DNA from: Tamlana sp038148895
GTDB taxonomy: Bacteria > Bacteroidota > Bacteroidia > Flavobacteriales > Flavobacteriaceae
DNA length: 64,000 bases
Assembly: GCA_038148895.1 (NCBI GenBank)
Contig: JBBVGQ010000002.1
Direction: 5' to 3' (one strand)
Position 1 is the first letter of the stretch, and each line of letters opens with the position of its first letter. Under the pieces are notes generated by a model. It saw nothing but the letters and a program-made list of their open reading frames with translations. It was not told where the DNA came from and made no database searches. The position numbers and the translations under genes were made by a program. Positions 1-8,545 of the stretch are shown here, piece after piece.

Positions 1-190
1 TAAAGAATCTCTGTTGCAGCTGAATTCACCGCAGGGTCAGAGTCGTCACAATCGGTATCGGAGTTCTCACCGTCGCCGTCAGCGTCCACCGTGTCAGGCG
101 TTGCCGGGTTACAGTCGTTGTCTATACCGTCGTAAAGAATCTCTGTTGCAGCTGAATTCACCGCAGGGTCAGAGTCGTCACAATCGGTAT
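1..190. repeat. Perfect 58-bp direct repeat inside the M14 peptidase gene
   Basis: Bases 1-58 and 133-190 are identical, offset by 132 bp (44 codons, in frame). They encode the acidic calcium-binding segment DTDCDDSDPAVNSAATEIL on the minus strand. Bases 59-132 are not repeated after 190, so only the first visible unit boundary is seen. More copies may lie left of the window. Confidence 0.9.
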
Positions 191-3100
191 TGTCTGCCAC
201 ATATCCCGAAGGTTGTGAAACAGCTACTTGGCTTACGCCTGAGTCACCAAATCCATCGCCATCAGTATCTGCATACCAAGTGGAAGCAGCAACAAGGTTA
301 GCTGTTAAATTTAGTTCATCAACAGCCATGTCACTTCTAAAGCCACTTCCAGTCGTACCAACAAATCTTAGTTTTATAACTTGACCAGCATATGAGCTTA
401 AATCAATAGTTTCTTGTGCCCATGCATTGCCTTGATCCCCACTTAAAGAAAATAATGAATTCCAATTAGAACCATTATCGATGGAAACTTCCAAAGCCAA
501 TGTTCCCATATTACTTCCATACATATGTCTATAGAATGTAAATGAAGGTGATGAGTAGTTTGTGAAATCAAAACAAGGGCTAATTAGATTTACTGTTGCA
601 TTGGTTCCAGGGTCTGAACCGTTTGACGCTTCAGTGTAAAAGTAATTTCCTCCACCTGTAATATCATCAGATGGCCCTGTGTTTCCAGAGGCGGTGCCAC
701 CTGAGTTTGATGTCCAATTTCCATCATCTAAAGTGTCTTGTGTCCAGTCGCCAATACCACCATCCCAATTTTCAGAATAAGGAAACGAGCTAATTGAAGT
801 TCCAGTACATGGAACGGGGGTAGCTGTCGTAAAATATGAGGAAGAACTATATGAAGATGTGTTGGTTATACATCTGGTTCTAACTTGTACTTCGTAATCT
901 GAGGAAGATATTAAACCAGATAATGAATAACTATTTGTTGATAAATCGGTTATTTCAGTCCACGTTCCAGAGCTGGTTAGTTTGTATCTAATATCGAAAG
1001 TAGCAGATGGTATGTTATCCCAGCTTAGATCAGCTGAAACCGTAGTTATTGAACTTGCAGATAGATTGGTAGGAGGAGTGGAACTGTTACAAGGGATTTG
1101 AATGTCAATAATTTTGAAATCGTCAAAAATAAAGCCATCAAAAGTAGTAGTTAAGTCATCTTCTCTGTTTGAGCTATCGGTTTTAAATCTAAACCTGAAC
1201 TGTACATTTGATTGTCCTAATAAAAAATTATTGTCATCACTGTTAATTAGAATTTCTTCCATTACCCACTTATCCATGCTATCCCCATCATAAATAATAT
1301 CTCCATTTGTTGATTGGTGGGTTCCAGTGGTTTTATTTAAGTGGTAATTTGTTAGTGATGTTGCCGCAGGTTTATTATATCTTCCACATAATGCCGTCCA
1401 GGTACCCCCGCCATTTGTGCTAGCTTCAATCTGAACCATATCATAGTTTCTCTCCAACTCCCATTTGGCGTAAAACTGCACTACAGTTTGAGTTGAACTT
1501 GATAAGTCGATAACTGAATTTAACGTAATGGTTTTATTTTCGTTATTTGCGTAAGCTCCAGAAGGAGAGTCTGTTATTGCAATTGATCCAGCGTAAGCAT
1601 CAGCCGTAGTACCCCATGAACCGCCAGAGGTTGTCCAATTTGAAATATTTGTGTCGTTGTCTTGGAAGATAACTGTTGGTTGGTAGTATTTTACAAAGTT
1701 CGCTTGGTAAATTATAAAATCGCTGTTGCTTAACGTTACTTGAAATTCTATTTCGTCATTTGGTTGAATACCAGCGTCTAAAGTGTAAGGAATACTTAAA
1801 TTGCGTTGTTCTAGTTTTGACCATGCAGTTTGAACAGATGGCGATGTCATTGAAGTTATATTAGCAGAAACAGGGGTAACTGTTAAAGTAATATCATCAT
1901 AGGTTTTTCCTAAATATTCAACTCCAAAAGTTAAGTTTCCAGAGGTCGATGAAATATCGCTTGTGTTTAAATCGTGCAGTTTTGCAAATTTTCCGGAATG
2001 AATTGCTGAAATAAAATTCATTCTCATAGCACGTTTTGCAATTTCAGTGATTACAGTAGGAGTAGGCCAAAAATCATCACCATTTTCAGGTGCAAAAGCC
2101 AAAACATCTTTTCCTGAACCAGAACTTGTTTGTCCACCTGAAGTTACTGCTGGACCGCCCAACATCCAATCATTTACATCTCCATTCGCTTCGTACAAAG
2201 TGTTGGGTGCAGAACCATAAATATATCTGTTGTACTGTGTTAAATCATGGCATATTTTGGAATATTCATCTTCTCTACCAGAATCAGCTGCAGATACAAA
2301 GCCATTATAGGATGACGTAACAATAGAATTTAAGCCACCATGATGGTTCACGGCAACTTTTATATCGTGACTTGTTATAAATTCCTTGACGATTTGGGTT
2401 TCGGGTTCAGAACCTGCTGATGCACCACGATAGGTATTACTACTCATTGTAGGTGAGGAACCAGAATTGTCCCAGCCCCAGTAATAATCAAAGTTTCTAT
2501 TTAAATCAATACCTCTGACGTTGTTTGAAGTGCTTGTAGTTCCGCTATCTGCAACGCCTGGTCTTAAGTTTTTTCGTTGTAATCCACCTCCAGAAGGTGC
2601 AATAACCTCATTCCATCTATACCCATCAGGGTTACTAATAGGCATCACATAAATTTCATGATTATCAACTAAATTCTTTATGAAGGGATCCGTGCTATAA
2701 TTTTCAAGGATATACCACATAAAGTAAAACGTGTTCATTACACTACTAACCTCACGAGCGTGCATAGCACCTGTTATTAAAGTTTCGGGCTCGTTGGCTT
2801 CGTCAATGTCTGGGTTGTCAGATATTCTAACATAGTATATAGGTTGTCCTGCCCACGTTGTGCCTCCCGTAGTATTTCCATGAGTGGTAGTACCTGAAGT
2901 AGAGGCGTCCGTTCTGACTGATATTAAATTAGGATATAAGGTGCGCATCAAATCAAGCTCGGCGTAAGCTTCACTCAAGGTAAATGCTCCACCCATACTA
3001 CCCAATTTGTAGTTAGTAGGTTCAACCCAATCTATTTCATCACATTCATCATGTTGCGCAGGGTTGTTTACGGTACTGGTTTTTAAGCTTAAAGTCTTAC

Positions 3101-3503
3101 CTTGCAGTGAATTGTTATTTGATTTTTTACTAGATTTTTGAAGTCTTGCTTTTTGCTTAGCCAACTCCAATTCAGCTTTTGCCTTGGGGAGCTCGATAGC
3201 ATTTCTTTCTTCGTAATACTTTGATAAGTTATCAATAATTATATTATAACTTACACCTTGACTTTGAAGAGCGAGTATTTCGGAATAACTCACTTCTAGA
3301 ACCAAATTATTATTAATAAATTTTGGTCCGCAATTCAAATCTATGCCAGCCTTTTGAATTTGTTCAAGAGTATAAATAGAAGGGGTGCTTATCGATATTC
3401 TTTTTGATGCATAATCTGAGTTTTGAGAGTATGAATAATTTAGAAGCAATAAGAATGCTAAAAAAAGGAAAAGAAAATTTCGAGAGAAGGTAATTTTTTT
3501 CAT
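1..3503 (-). CDS. Secreted M14-family zinc carboxypeptidase, multidomain; 3' end outside window
   Basis: The frame is open from an ATG at 3503 to the left edge, 1167 codons plus two bases, so the C-terminus is missing. It starts with a signal peptide (about residues 1-23, ending YSYSQ). The peptidase M14 domain spans about residues 130-480. It has the zinc motif HARE (H248, E251), a third-ligand candidate in NHHGG (H387/H388) and a probable catalytic glutamate in FAPENG (E473). After it come two jelly-roll or MAM-like sandwiches around a fibronectin type III domain (about 815-895). From about residue 1071 there are acidic DxDxDG calcium-binding repeats containing DCDDSDPAVN. M14 enzymes remove C-terminal residues from peptides; here the action would be extracellular. 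A T9SS sorting domain probably follows beyond the edge. It lies opposite the kdu-uxa operon, shows no pectin-type operator, and is probably not part of the pectin regulon. Confidence 0.88.
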   Translation of the reverse strand, partial: MKKITFSRNFLFLFLAFLLLLNYSYSQNSDYASKRISISTPSIYTLEQIQKAGIDLNCGPKFINNNLVLEVSYSEILALQSQGVSYNIIIDNLSKYYEERNAIELPKAKAELELAKQKARLQKSSKKSNNNSLQGKTLSLKTSTVNNPAQHDECDEIDWVEPTNYKLGSMGGAFTLSEAYAELDLMRTLYPNLISVRTDASTSGTTTHGNTTGGTTWAGQPIYYVRISDNPDIDEANEPETLITGAMHAREVSSVMNTFYFMWYILENYSTDPFIKNLVDNHEIYVMPISNPDGYRWNEVIAPSGGGLQRKNLRPGVADSGTTSTSNNVRGIDLNRNFDYYWGWDNSGSSPTMSSNTYRGASAGSEPETQIVKEFITSHDIKVAVNHHGGLNSIVTSSYNGFVSAADSGREDEYSKICHDLTQYNRYIYGSAPNTLYEANGDVNDWMLGGPAVTSGGQTSSGSGKDVLAFAPENGDDFWPTPTVITEIAKRAMRMNFISAIHSGKFAKLHDLNTSDISSTSGNLTFGVEYLGKTYDDITLTVTPVSANITSMTSPSVQTAWSKLEQRNLSIPYTLDAGIQPNDEIEFQVTLSNSDFIIYQANFVKYYQPTVIFQDNDTNISNWTTSGGSWGTTADAYAGSIAITDSPSGAYANNENKTITLNSVIDLSSSTQTVVQFYAKWELERNYDMVQIEASTNGGGTWTALCGRYNKPAATSLTNYHLNKTTGTHQSTNGDIIYDGDSMDKWVMEEILINSDDNNFLLGQSNVQFRFRFKTDSSNREDDLTTTFDGFIFDDFKIIDIQIPCNSSTPPTNLSASSITTVSADLSWDNIPSATFDIRYKLTSSGTWTEITDLSTNSYSLSGLISSSDYEVQVRTRCITNTSSYSSSSYFTTATPVPCTGTSISSFPYSENWDGGIGDWTQDTLDDGNWTSNSGGTASGNTGPSDDITGGGNYFYTEASNGSDPGTNATVNLISPCFDFTNYSSPSFTFYRHMYGSNMGTLALEVSIDNGSNWNSLFSLSGDQGNAWAQETIDLSSYAGQVIKLRFVGTTGSGFRSDMAVDELNLTANLVAASTWYADTDGDGFGDSGVSQVAVSQPSGYVADNTDCDDSDPAVNSAATEILYDGIDNDCNPATPDTVDADGDGENSDTDCDDSDPAVNSAATEIL

Positions 3504-4056
3504 CAGATTTGGGTTAATGAATTTGAGGGCTAAAATAGAATATTAATTCAAAATAATCTATGAAATGCAAAAAAAATCGATGAAATGCAATATTTTAAAT
3601 ATCTATAATCTTTAAAACATTGAAAAACAGTTACTTGAAATTTTAGATGTAACCTTGCTTAATTATAATGTTTTATAGGTTTTAAATTTTTTTGTAGTAA
3701 TATATTTATAAATTATTAGAAAAATTATATCTTTTGTCATCAAGTTTAATTTGATAGAATTTTAAATGGGAGATTAAAAATTATAAATAGTCACGAAGAT
3801 AGTTCAACATTATTAGCTTAAAATGAAAATATATTTTATCTTGGCAATCCTTTAAAAATGGTTGTGAATACAAGTAAAATTGGAATGAATCATACTCATT
3901 TTTTCCATTATAATTTTTTGTGATGACCTTTTAAATCAAATAAACTAAATTAATCATTGTAATTTCGATTGTAAACTAATAAACACATTAAAAACACTTG
4001 GTAATTCATTTAAATGTATTATTTTTGTGTAATCGATTACATAAAATATCTGAACA
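3504..4056. other. Intergenic region between divergent M14 peptidase and kduI
   Basis: A very AT-rich 553-bp gap. The right end holds the kduI promoter and operator. Near the left end an imperfect direct repeat, ATC(T/G)ATGAAATGCAA, occurs at 3556-3570 and 3576-3590, spaced 20 bp apart. This is about two helical turns and may be a tandem regulator site for the peptidase gene. I see no convincing gene or terminator. Confidence 0.6.
3998..4041 (+). promoter_or_regulatory. Promoter plus LacI-type operator of the kdu-uxa operon
   Basis: TTG at 3998-4000, a 19-nt spacer, then TATTTTTG at 4020-4027 matches the Bacteroidota sigma consensus (TTTG/TTG, about 19 nt, TAnnTTTG). The perfect 14-bp palindrome TGTAATCGATTACA at 4028-4041 begins on the next base. 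The central CG and flanking symmetry are typical of LacI-family operators. Binding there would block initiation of kduI, whose ATG lies 15 nt downstream. Confidence 0.85.
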
Positions 4057-4896
4057 ATGAAAGAATATGACATGAGGTATGCTTCGGGTCCTGAGGCAGT
4101 TAAACGATACGACACACAACAACTTCGCAAAGAATTTTTAATCCAAAACCTTTTTAGAGAGGACGATATCCATTGGGTTTATACACATTATGACAGGTTT
4201 ATGGTGGCTGGTGTTGTACCTATGAAAAAGGGCGTTTCGCTCGAGGTCATCGACCCCTTAAAGGCTTCTTATTTTTTGGAGAGAAGAGAAATGGGCGTTA
4301 TCAATATTGGTGGAGCCGGAACAATAACTGTTGATGGAACAACTCATGATATTGATAATAAAGAAGCACTTTACTTAGGTCAAGGAAACAAAAATGTTGT
4401 TTTTTCGAGTAAATCTTCGGATAGCCCTGCAAAATTCTACATCAATTCAACTCCAGCGCACAAAGCATATCCAAATAAAAAAATAGGTAAACAAGATGTT
4501 GAGACTATTGAACTTGGTTCTCCTGAAACGGCTAATGCCCGTACGTTAAGAAAATATATAGTAAATAGCGTGGTAGATGTATGCCAGTTGCAAATGGGTA
4601 TGACGTCCATAAAAACGGGCAGCAGTTGGAATACCATGCCAGCCCACGTACATGACAGAAGAATGGAGGTTTATTTTTACTTTGAGGTTCCTTCCGATCA
4701 AGCTGTTTGCCATTTCATGGGTGAGCCAACCGAGACCAGACATATTTGGATGGGCAATAACGAAGCTGTAATTTCACCTCCATGGTCAATTCATTCAGGT
4801 TCAGGAACTAGTGCTTATAGCTTTATTTGGGGCATGGCAGGAGAAAATTTGGATTATGGCGATATGGATGTTTGTAAAATTAATGAATTAAGGTAA
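4057..4896 (+). CDS. kduI: 5-keto-4-deoxyuronate isomerase (KduI)
   Basis: KduI (EC 5.3.1.17) interconverts 4-deoxy-L-threo-5-hexosulose uronate, the spontaneous product of unsaturated galacturonate, and 3-deoxy-D-glycero-2,5-hexodiulosonate in the cytoplasm. The 279 residues match the usual length of the family. The N-terminal RYASGPEAVKRYDTQQLR segment is characteristic. The C-terminal cupin metal site is visible as AHVHDRRMEVY (H197, H199, E204) with a later histidine in PPWSIHSG. The ATG at 4057 lies 15 nt after the operator; Met6 is a possible alternative start. It is the first gene of the hexuronate operon, four bases before kduD, so the two consecutive pathway steps are made together. 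Regulation is by the promoter-embedded operator. Confidence 0.97.
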   Translation: MKEYDMRYASGPEAVKRYDTQQLRKEFLIQNLFREDDIHWVYTHYDRFMVAGVVPMKKGVSLEVIDPLKASYFLERREMGVINIGGAGTITVDGTTHDIDNKEALYLGQGNKNVVFSSKSSDSPAKFYINSTPAHKAYPNKKIGKQDVETIELGSPETANARTLRKYIVNSVVDVCQLQMGMTSIKTGSSWNTMPAHVHDRRMEVYFYFEVPSDQAVCHFMGEPTETRHIWMGNNEAVISPPWSIHSGSGTSAYSFIWGMAGENLDYGDMDVCKINELR

Positions 4897-4900
4897 AATT

Positions 4901-5695
4901 ATGTCTATAAACTTATTTGACCTTACAGGAAAAGTGGCATTAATCACGGGTGGAACGCACGGTTTAGGTATGGCCATGGCGATGGGACTTGGTAAAGCGG
5001 GTGCAACTTTGGTTGTGAACGGAGCTTCTTCTCAAGAAAAATTGGACAAAGCAGTTGCGGAATATAAGTCGGAAGGACTGAACGTTTACGGTTATCTGTT
5101 TGATGTCACTGATGAATCTCAAGTAATTGAAAATATCAACAAGATTGAAAAGGAAGTTGGCCAAATCGGTATTCTGGTAAACAACGCCGGAATTATTAAA
5201 AGAACCCCTTTGGAAGATATGGAAGTTTCCGATTTCGAGCAAGTTATAAAAGTCGACTTGGTAAGTCCATTCATCATGTCAAAACATGTCGTAAAAGGCA
5301 TGATACAAAGAGGTGAAGGTAAGATTATCAATATCTGCTCCATGATGAGTGAGCTTGGAAGGAATACCGTTGGAGCATATGCAGCAGCAAAAGGAGGCTT
5401 AAAAATGTTGACCAGAAATATGGCAACAGAATGGTCCAAACACAATGTTCAAGTAAACGGCATTGGCCCAGGATATTTTGCTACGAGTCAAACCGCGCCA
5501 ATTCGTGTTGATGGGCATCCATTTAATGATTTTATTATAGGAAGAACTCCAGCAGGGCGTTGGGGAGACCCAGAAGATTTACAGGGTGCTGCCATCTTTC
5601 TTGCCTCAAAGGCCAGCGATTTTGTAAGCGGACAGATTGTATATGTTGATGGAGGTATTTTGGCAACTATTGGAAAACCAGCTAACGAAAACTAA
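4901..5695 (+). CDS. kduD: 2-keto-3-deoxygluconate dehydrogenase (KduD), SDR family
   Basis: KduD (EC 1.1.1.127) reduces 2,5-diketo-3-deoxygluconate to 2-keto-3-deoxygluconate with NAD(P)H, directly after the KduI reaction. The 264-residue protein is a classical short-chain dehydrogenase. It has the cofactor motif TGGTHGLG at residues 16-23, the NNAG motif, a serine in ICSMMSE followed by the Y-x-x-x-K catalytic pair in GAYAAAKGG, and the C-terminal YVDGG segment. It is 4 nt after kduI and 24 nt before uxaC. SDR specificity is hard to read from sequence alone, but the kduI neighbour makes this assignment firm. Confidence 0.95.
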   Translation: MSINLFDLTGKVALITGGTHGLGMAMAMGLGKAGATLVVNGASSQEKLDKAVAEYKSEGLNVYGYLFDVTDESQVIENINKIEKEVGQIGILVNNAGIIKRTPLEDMEVSDFEQVIKVDLVSPFIMSKHVVKGMIQRGEGKIINICSMMSELGRNTVGAYAAAKGGLKMLTRNMATEWSKHNVQVNGIGPGYFATSQTAPIRVDGHPFNDFIIGRTPAGRWGDPEDLQGAAIFLASKASDFVSGQIVYVDGGILATIGKPANEN

Positions 5696-5719
5696 ATAAC
5701 AAACTAATTTCACTAAAAA

Positions 5720-7126
5720 ATGAGTAAGACATTTATTCACGATAATTTTTTATTGGAAAATAAATACGCCGAAGAATTATATCATAATTATTCGAAAAAC
5801 CAACCAATAATAGATTATCACAACCATTTACCTCCGCAACAAATTGCAGAGGACAAAACCTTCAGCAACATTACTAATGTTTGGATTAATGGCGACCATT
5901 ACAAATGGCGAGCCATGAGAACACTTGGTGTAAACGAAAAATTTATAACGGGTGATGGTTCAGATAAAGATAAGTTTTTAAACTGGGCTAAAACTGTGCC
6001 TTATACCATGCGTAATCCACTTTATCATTGGACGCATTTAGAATTGGCCAGATATTTTGGTGTTACGGATTTGTTAAGTGAGAAGACCGCTGAAAAAGTA
6101 TGGGATATCACTCAAGAAAAGTTAAATTCTGATGGTTATAGTTGCAGAGGCTTGCTCAAAAAAGTTAATGCCGAATTGGTTTGTACTACCGAAGACCCGA
6201 TTGACACATTGCCATATCACCAAAAAATGGCTAAAGAAGATTTGGGCTTTAAGGTTAGTACAGCTTTTAGACCTGATAAGGCCATTTTAATCTCAGGAGA
6301 AGGCTACAAAGGGTATTTGGAAGAATTGGGAAAATCAGCGGGAGTTGAGATTAAATCTTTTTCAAGTTTATGCGATGCCCTAAGAAACAGAATACAGTTT
6401 TTCCATGATAATGGCTGTAGATTGTGTGATCACGGATTAAATCAAATTTATTTTGAAAACTACACTGAAAGCGAAGCTGATTCAATTCTCAAAAAGTATA
6501 TTTCAGGAAAAACTTTGTCAAATGAAGAAGAACTGAAATTCCAAAGTGCTGTATTGGTTTACTTATCTGAAACTTACCATGAGTTTGGTTGGGTTCAGCA
6601 GTTTCATTTAGGGGCATTAAGAAACAACAATGCCCGTATGCACCGAATTTTGGGACCAGATACAGGGTGGGATTCCATAGGTGATTATCCACAAGCTGAA
6701 AAACTAGCAGCATTTTTAAATGCTTTGGACACAAAGGATAAATTAACAAAAACCATACTCTATAATTTGAATCCTGCAGACAACGAAGTTATGGCAACCA
6801 TGATAGGTAACTTTAACGATGGTAGCGTAAAGGGAAAAGTACAATGGGGTTCCGGATGGTGGTTTTTAGACCAAAAAGATGGTATGACCAAGCAAATGAA
6901 TGCCCTTTCTAATATGGGATTAATAAGTTGTTTTATTGGTATGCTTACCGATTCACGTAGCTTCTTGTCATTTCCAAGACATGAATATTTCAGACGTTTA
7001 CTTTGTAACCTTTTAGGAGATGAAATTCAACGAGGTGAACTTCCAAAAGAGGAAATGGAATGGATTGGTAAAATCGTTTCCGATATTAGTTATAATAATG
7101 CCAAAGAATATTTCAATTTTAAATAA
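5720..7126 (+). CDS. uxaC: Uronate isomerase (glucuronate/galacturonate isomerase, UxaC)
   Basis: UxaC (EC 5.3.1.12) isomerises D-galacturonate to D-tagaturonate and D-glucuronate to D-fructuronate in the cytoplasm. The 468 residues are the normal length for this amidohydrolase-fold family. The N-terminal metal-type motif DYHNHLPPQQIAED, the internal HEFGWVQQFHLGALRNNN segment and the C-terminal LTDSRSFLSFPRHEYFRR are all recognisable. With uxaB and uxaA downstream, the galacturonate branch is the relevant one. It lies 24 nt after kduD and 62 nt before the transporter gene. Confidence 0.96.
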   Translation: MSKTFIHDNFLLENKYAEELYHNYSKNQPIIDYHNHLPPQQIAEDKTFSNITNVWINGDHYKWRAMRTLGVNEKFITGDGSDKDKFLNWAKTVPYTMRNPLYHWTHLELARYFGVTDLLSEKTAEKVWDITQEKLNSDGYSCRGLLKKVNAELVCTTEDPIDTLPYHQKMAKEDLGFKVSTAFRPDKAILISGEGYKGYLEELGKSAGVEIKSFSSLCDALRNRIQFFHDNGCRLCDHGLNQIYFENYTESEADSILKKYISGKTLSNEEELKFQSAVLVYLSETYHEFGWVQQFHLGALRNNNARMHRILGPDTGWDSIGDYPQAEKLAAFLNALDTKDKLTKTILYNLNPADNEVMATMIGNFNDGSVKGKVQWGSGWWFLDQKDGMTKQMNALSNMGLISCFIGMLTDSRSFLSFPRHEYFRRLLCNLLGDEIQRGELPKEEMEWIGKIVSDISYNNAKEYFNFK

Positions 7127-7188
7127 AGCATTGCTTAACCAAGGTAAGTTTTTACAAGATTAGCTGTGCAAACTAAACTAAATTAATT

Positions 7189-8490
7189 ATGAGTGAAACA
7201 AAAAAGATAGGTAACTATCGTTACAGGATTTTAGCACTATTAATGTTTGCTACAACCATCAACTATTTTGATAGAAGTATTATAGGTGTGATGGCACCAA
7301 CTTTAGAAAAATTGTTCGGATGGACGAATACTGATTATGCAAACATAATGATATCTTTTAAAGTGGCGTATGCTATCGGTATGCTTTCAATGGGTGGCTT
7401 AATAGATCGTCTTGGCACTAAAAAGGGATATGTTTTGTCAATCGGGCTATGGAGTTTGTTTGGTATGCTTCATGCTGTAGTGCGTCCTGGTTGGAGTGTT
7501 ATTGGTTTTGCAGCGGCTAGATTTGGTTTAGGTTTTGGTGAATCTGGAAACTTCCCAGCAGCAATTAAAACCACCGCAGAATGGTTTCCTAAAAAGGACC
7601 GCGCATTCGCAACAGGTTTGTTCAACGCCGCAACCAGTGTTGGTGCTATTGCCGCTCCTTTTGTTGTGGGTTGGATTGTCCACGAAAATGGTAAAAACTG
7701 GCAAATCCCGTTTTTAATCACTGGTGCTTTAAGTGCATTGTGGGTTTTTTTATGGTTCAGAACCTACAAAAAGCCAGAAGTTCATCCACGCCTATCAAAA
7801 GAGGAACTGGATTACATACAAAGCGATTCTGGTAAAGTAGAATCTGAAGAAAAATTGCCATGGAGCAGTGTGTTGGGAAAACGCCAAACATGGGCATTTG
7901 GATTGGCAAAGGTTACTGACGCCGTATGGTGGTTCTACTTATTTTGGGGGGCAAAATTCTTGCACGATACTTTTGGTGTGAATATTCATGATATAGCATT
8001 GCCATTTTTTGTGATTTATATTATGGCTGATGGCGGAAGTATTTTAGGTGGTTACCTTTCAGGGGTGTTTATGAGAAAAGGTTGGTCTGTCAACAAAGCA
8101 AGAAAAACAACATTGTTAATATGTGCTTTAATAATCTTACCCGTTGCCATAGTGGCTATTACGGATAATAAGTGGTTGGCCATTTTCTTAATTGGACTAG
8201 GGGCTGCAGGGCACCAAGCATGGTCTGCTAATATTTTCACTCTGGCTTCTGATGTGTTTCCTAAAAAAGCTACAGCATCAGTTGTTGGAATTGGTGGAAT
8301 GATTGGAGCCGTTGCAGGTATTATTGCTGATGCCTTACTGGGCTCTGTTTTAGATCAGGCAGGAAACTCAGGTTATTTCTGGGCATTTTTGGTAGCTGGT
8401 TCATGTTACCTAATCATATTAGGATTGGTACATTTATTAATGCCTAAAATGACACCGCTTGATGAAAATTTAAACCTAATTAAAGAGTAG
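7189..8490 (+). CDS. exuT: MFS hexuronate transporter (ExuT-like, ACS family)
   Basis: A 433-residue major facilitator protein with about 12 hydrophobic segments. It has the conserved loop signature GGLIDRLGTKKG after the second segment, and NYFDRSIIG in the first helix, typical of the anion:cation symporter family that includes ExuT. In the family these carriers bring galacturonate or glucuronate across the inner membrane with protons. Lying between uxaC and uxaB, it is the expected route for free uronate released in the periplasm by GH28 and GH105 enzymes. It could also carry unsaturated uronate or its keto form. The exact substrate cannot be read from the sequence. Confidence 0.9.
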   Translation: MSETKKIGNYRYRILALLMFATTINYFDRSIIGVMAPTLEKLFGWTNTDYANIMISFKVAYAIGMLSMGGLIDRLGTKKGYVLSIGLWSLFGMLHAVVRPGWSVIGFAAARFGLGFGESGNFPAAIKTTAEWFPKKDRAFATGLFNAATSVGAIAAPFVVGWIVHENGKNWQIPFLITGALSALWVFLWFRTYKKPEVHPRLSKEELDYIQSDSGKVESEEKLPWSSVLGKRQTWAFGLAKVTDAVWWFYLFWGAKFLHDTFGVNIHDIALPFFVIYIMADGGSILGGYLSGVFMRKGWSVNKARKTTLLICALIILPVAIVAITDNKWLAIFLIGLGAAGHQAWSANIFTLASDVFPKKATASVVGIGGMIGAVAGIIADALLGSVLDQAGNSGYFWAFLVAGSCYLIILGLVHLLMPKMTPLDENLNLIKE

Positions 8491-8545
8491 AAAATTAGGT
8501 TTGTTAAAAAATGAACAATTATTGATTTTAGAGTTTTAAAGAAAA

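Noticed and set aside
1..190. Direct repeats considered as a CRISPR array or insertion-sequence ends
   Set aside because: Only two copies, in frame within a coding region and encoding a calcium-binding repeat.
190..2320. Several plus-strand open frames opposite the M14 peptidase gene
   Set aside because: All are short and antisense to an uninterrupted 1167-codon frame with clear domains.
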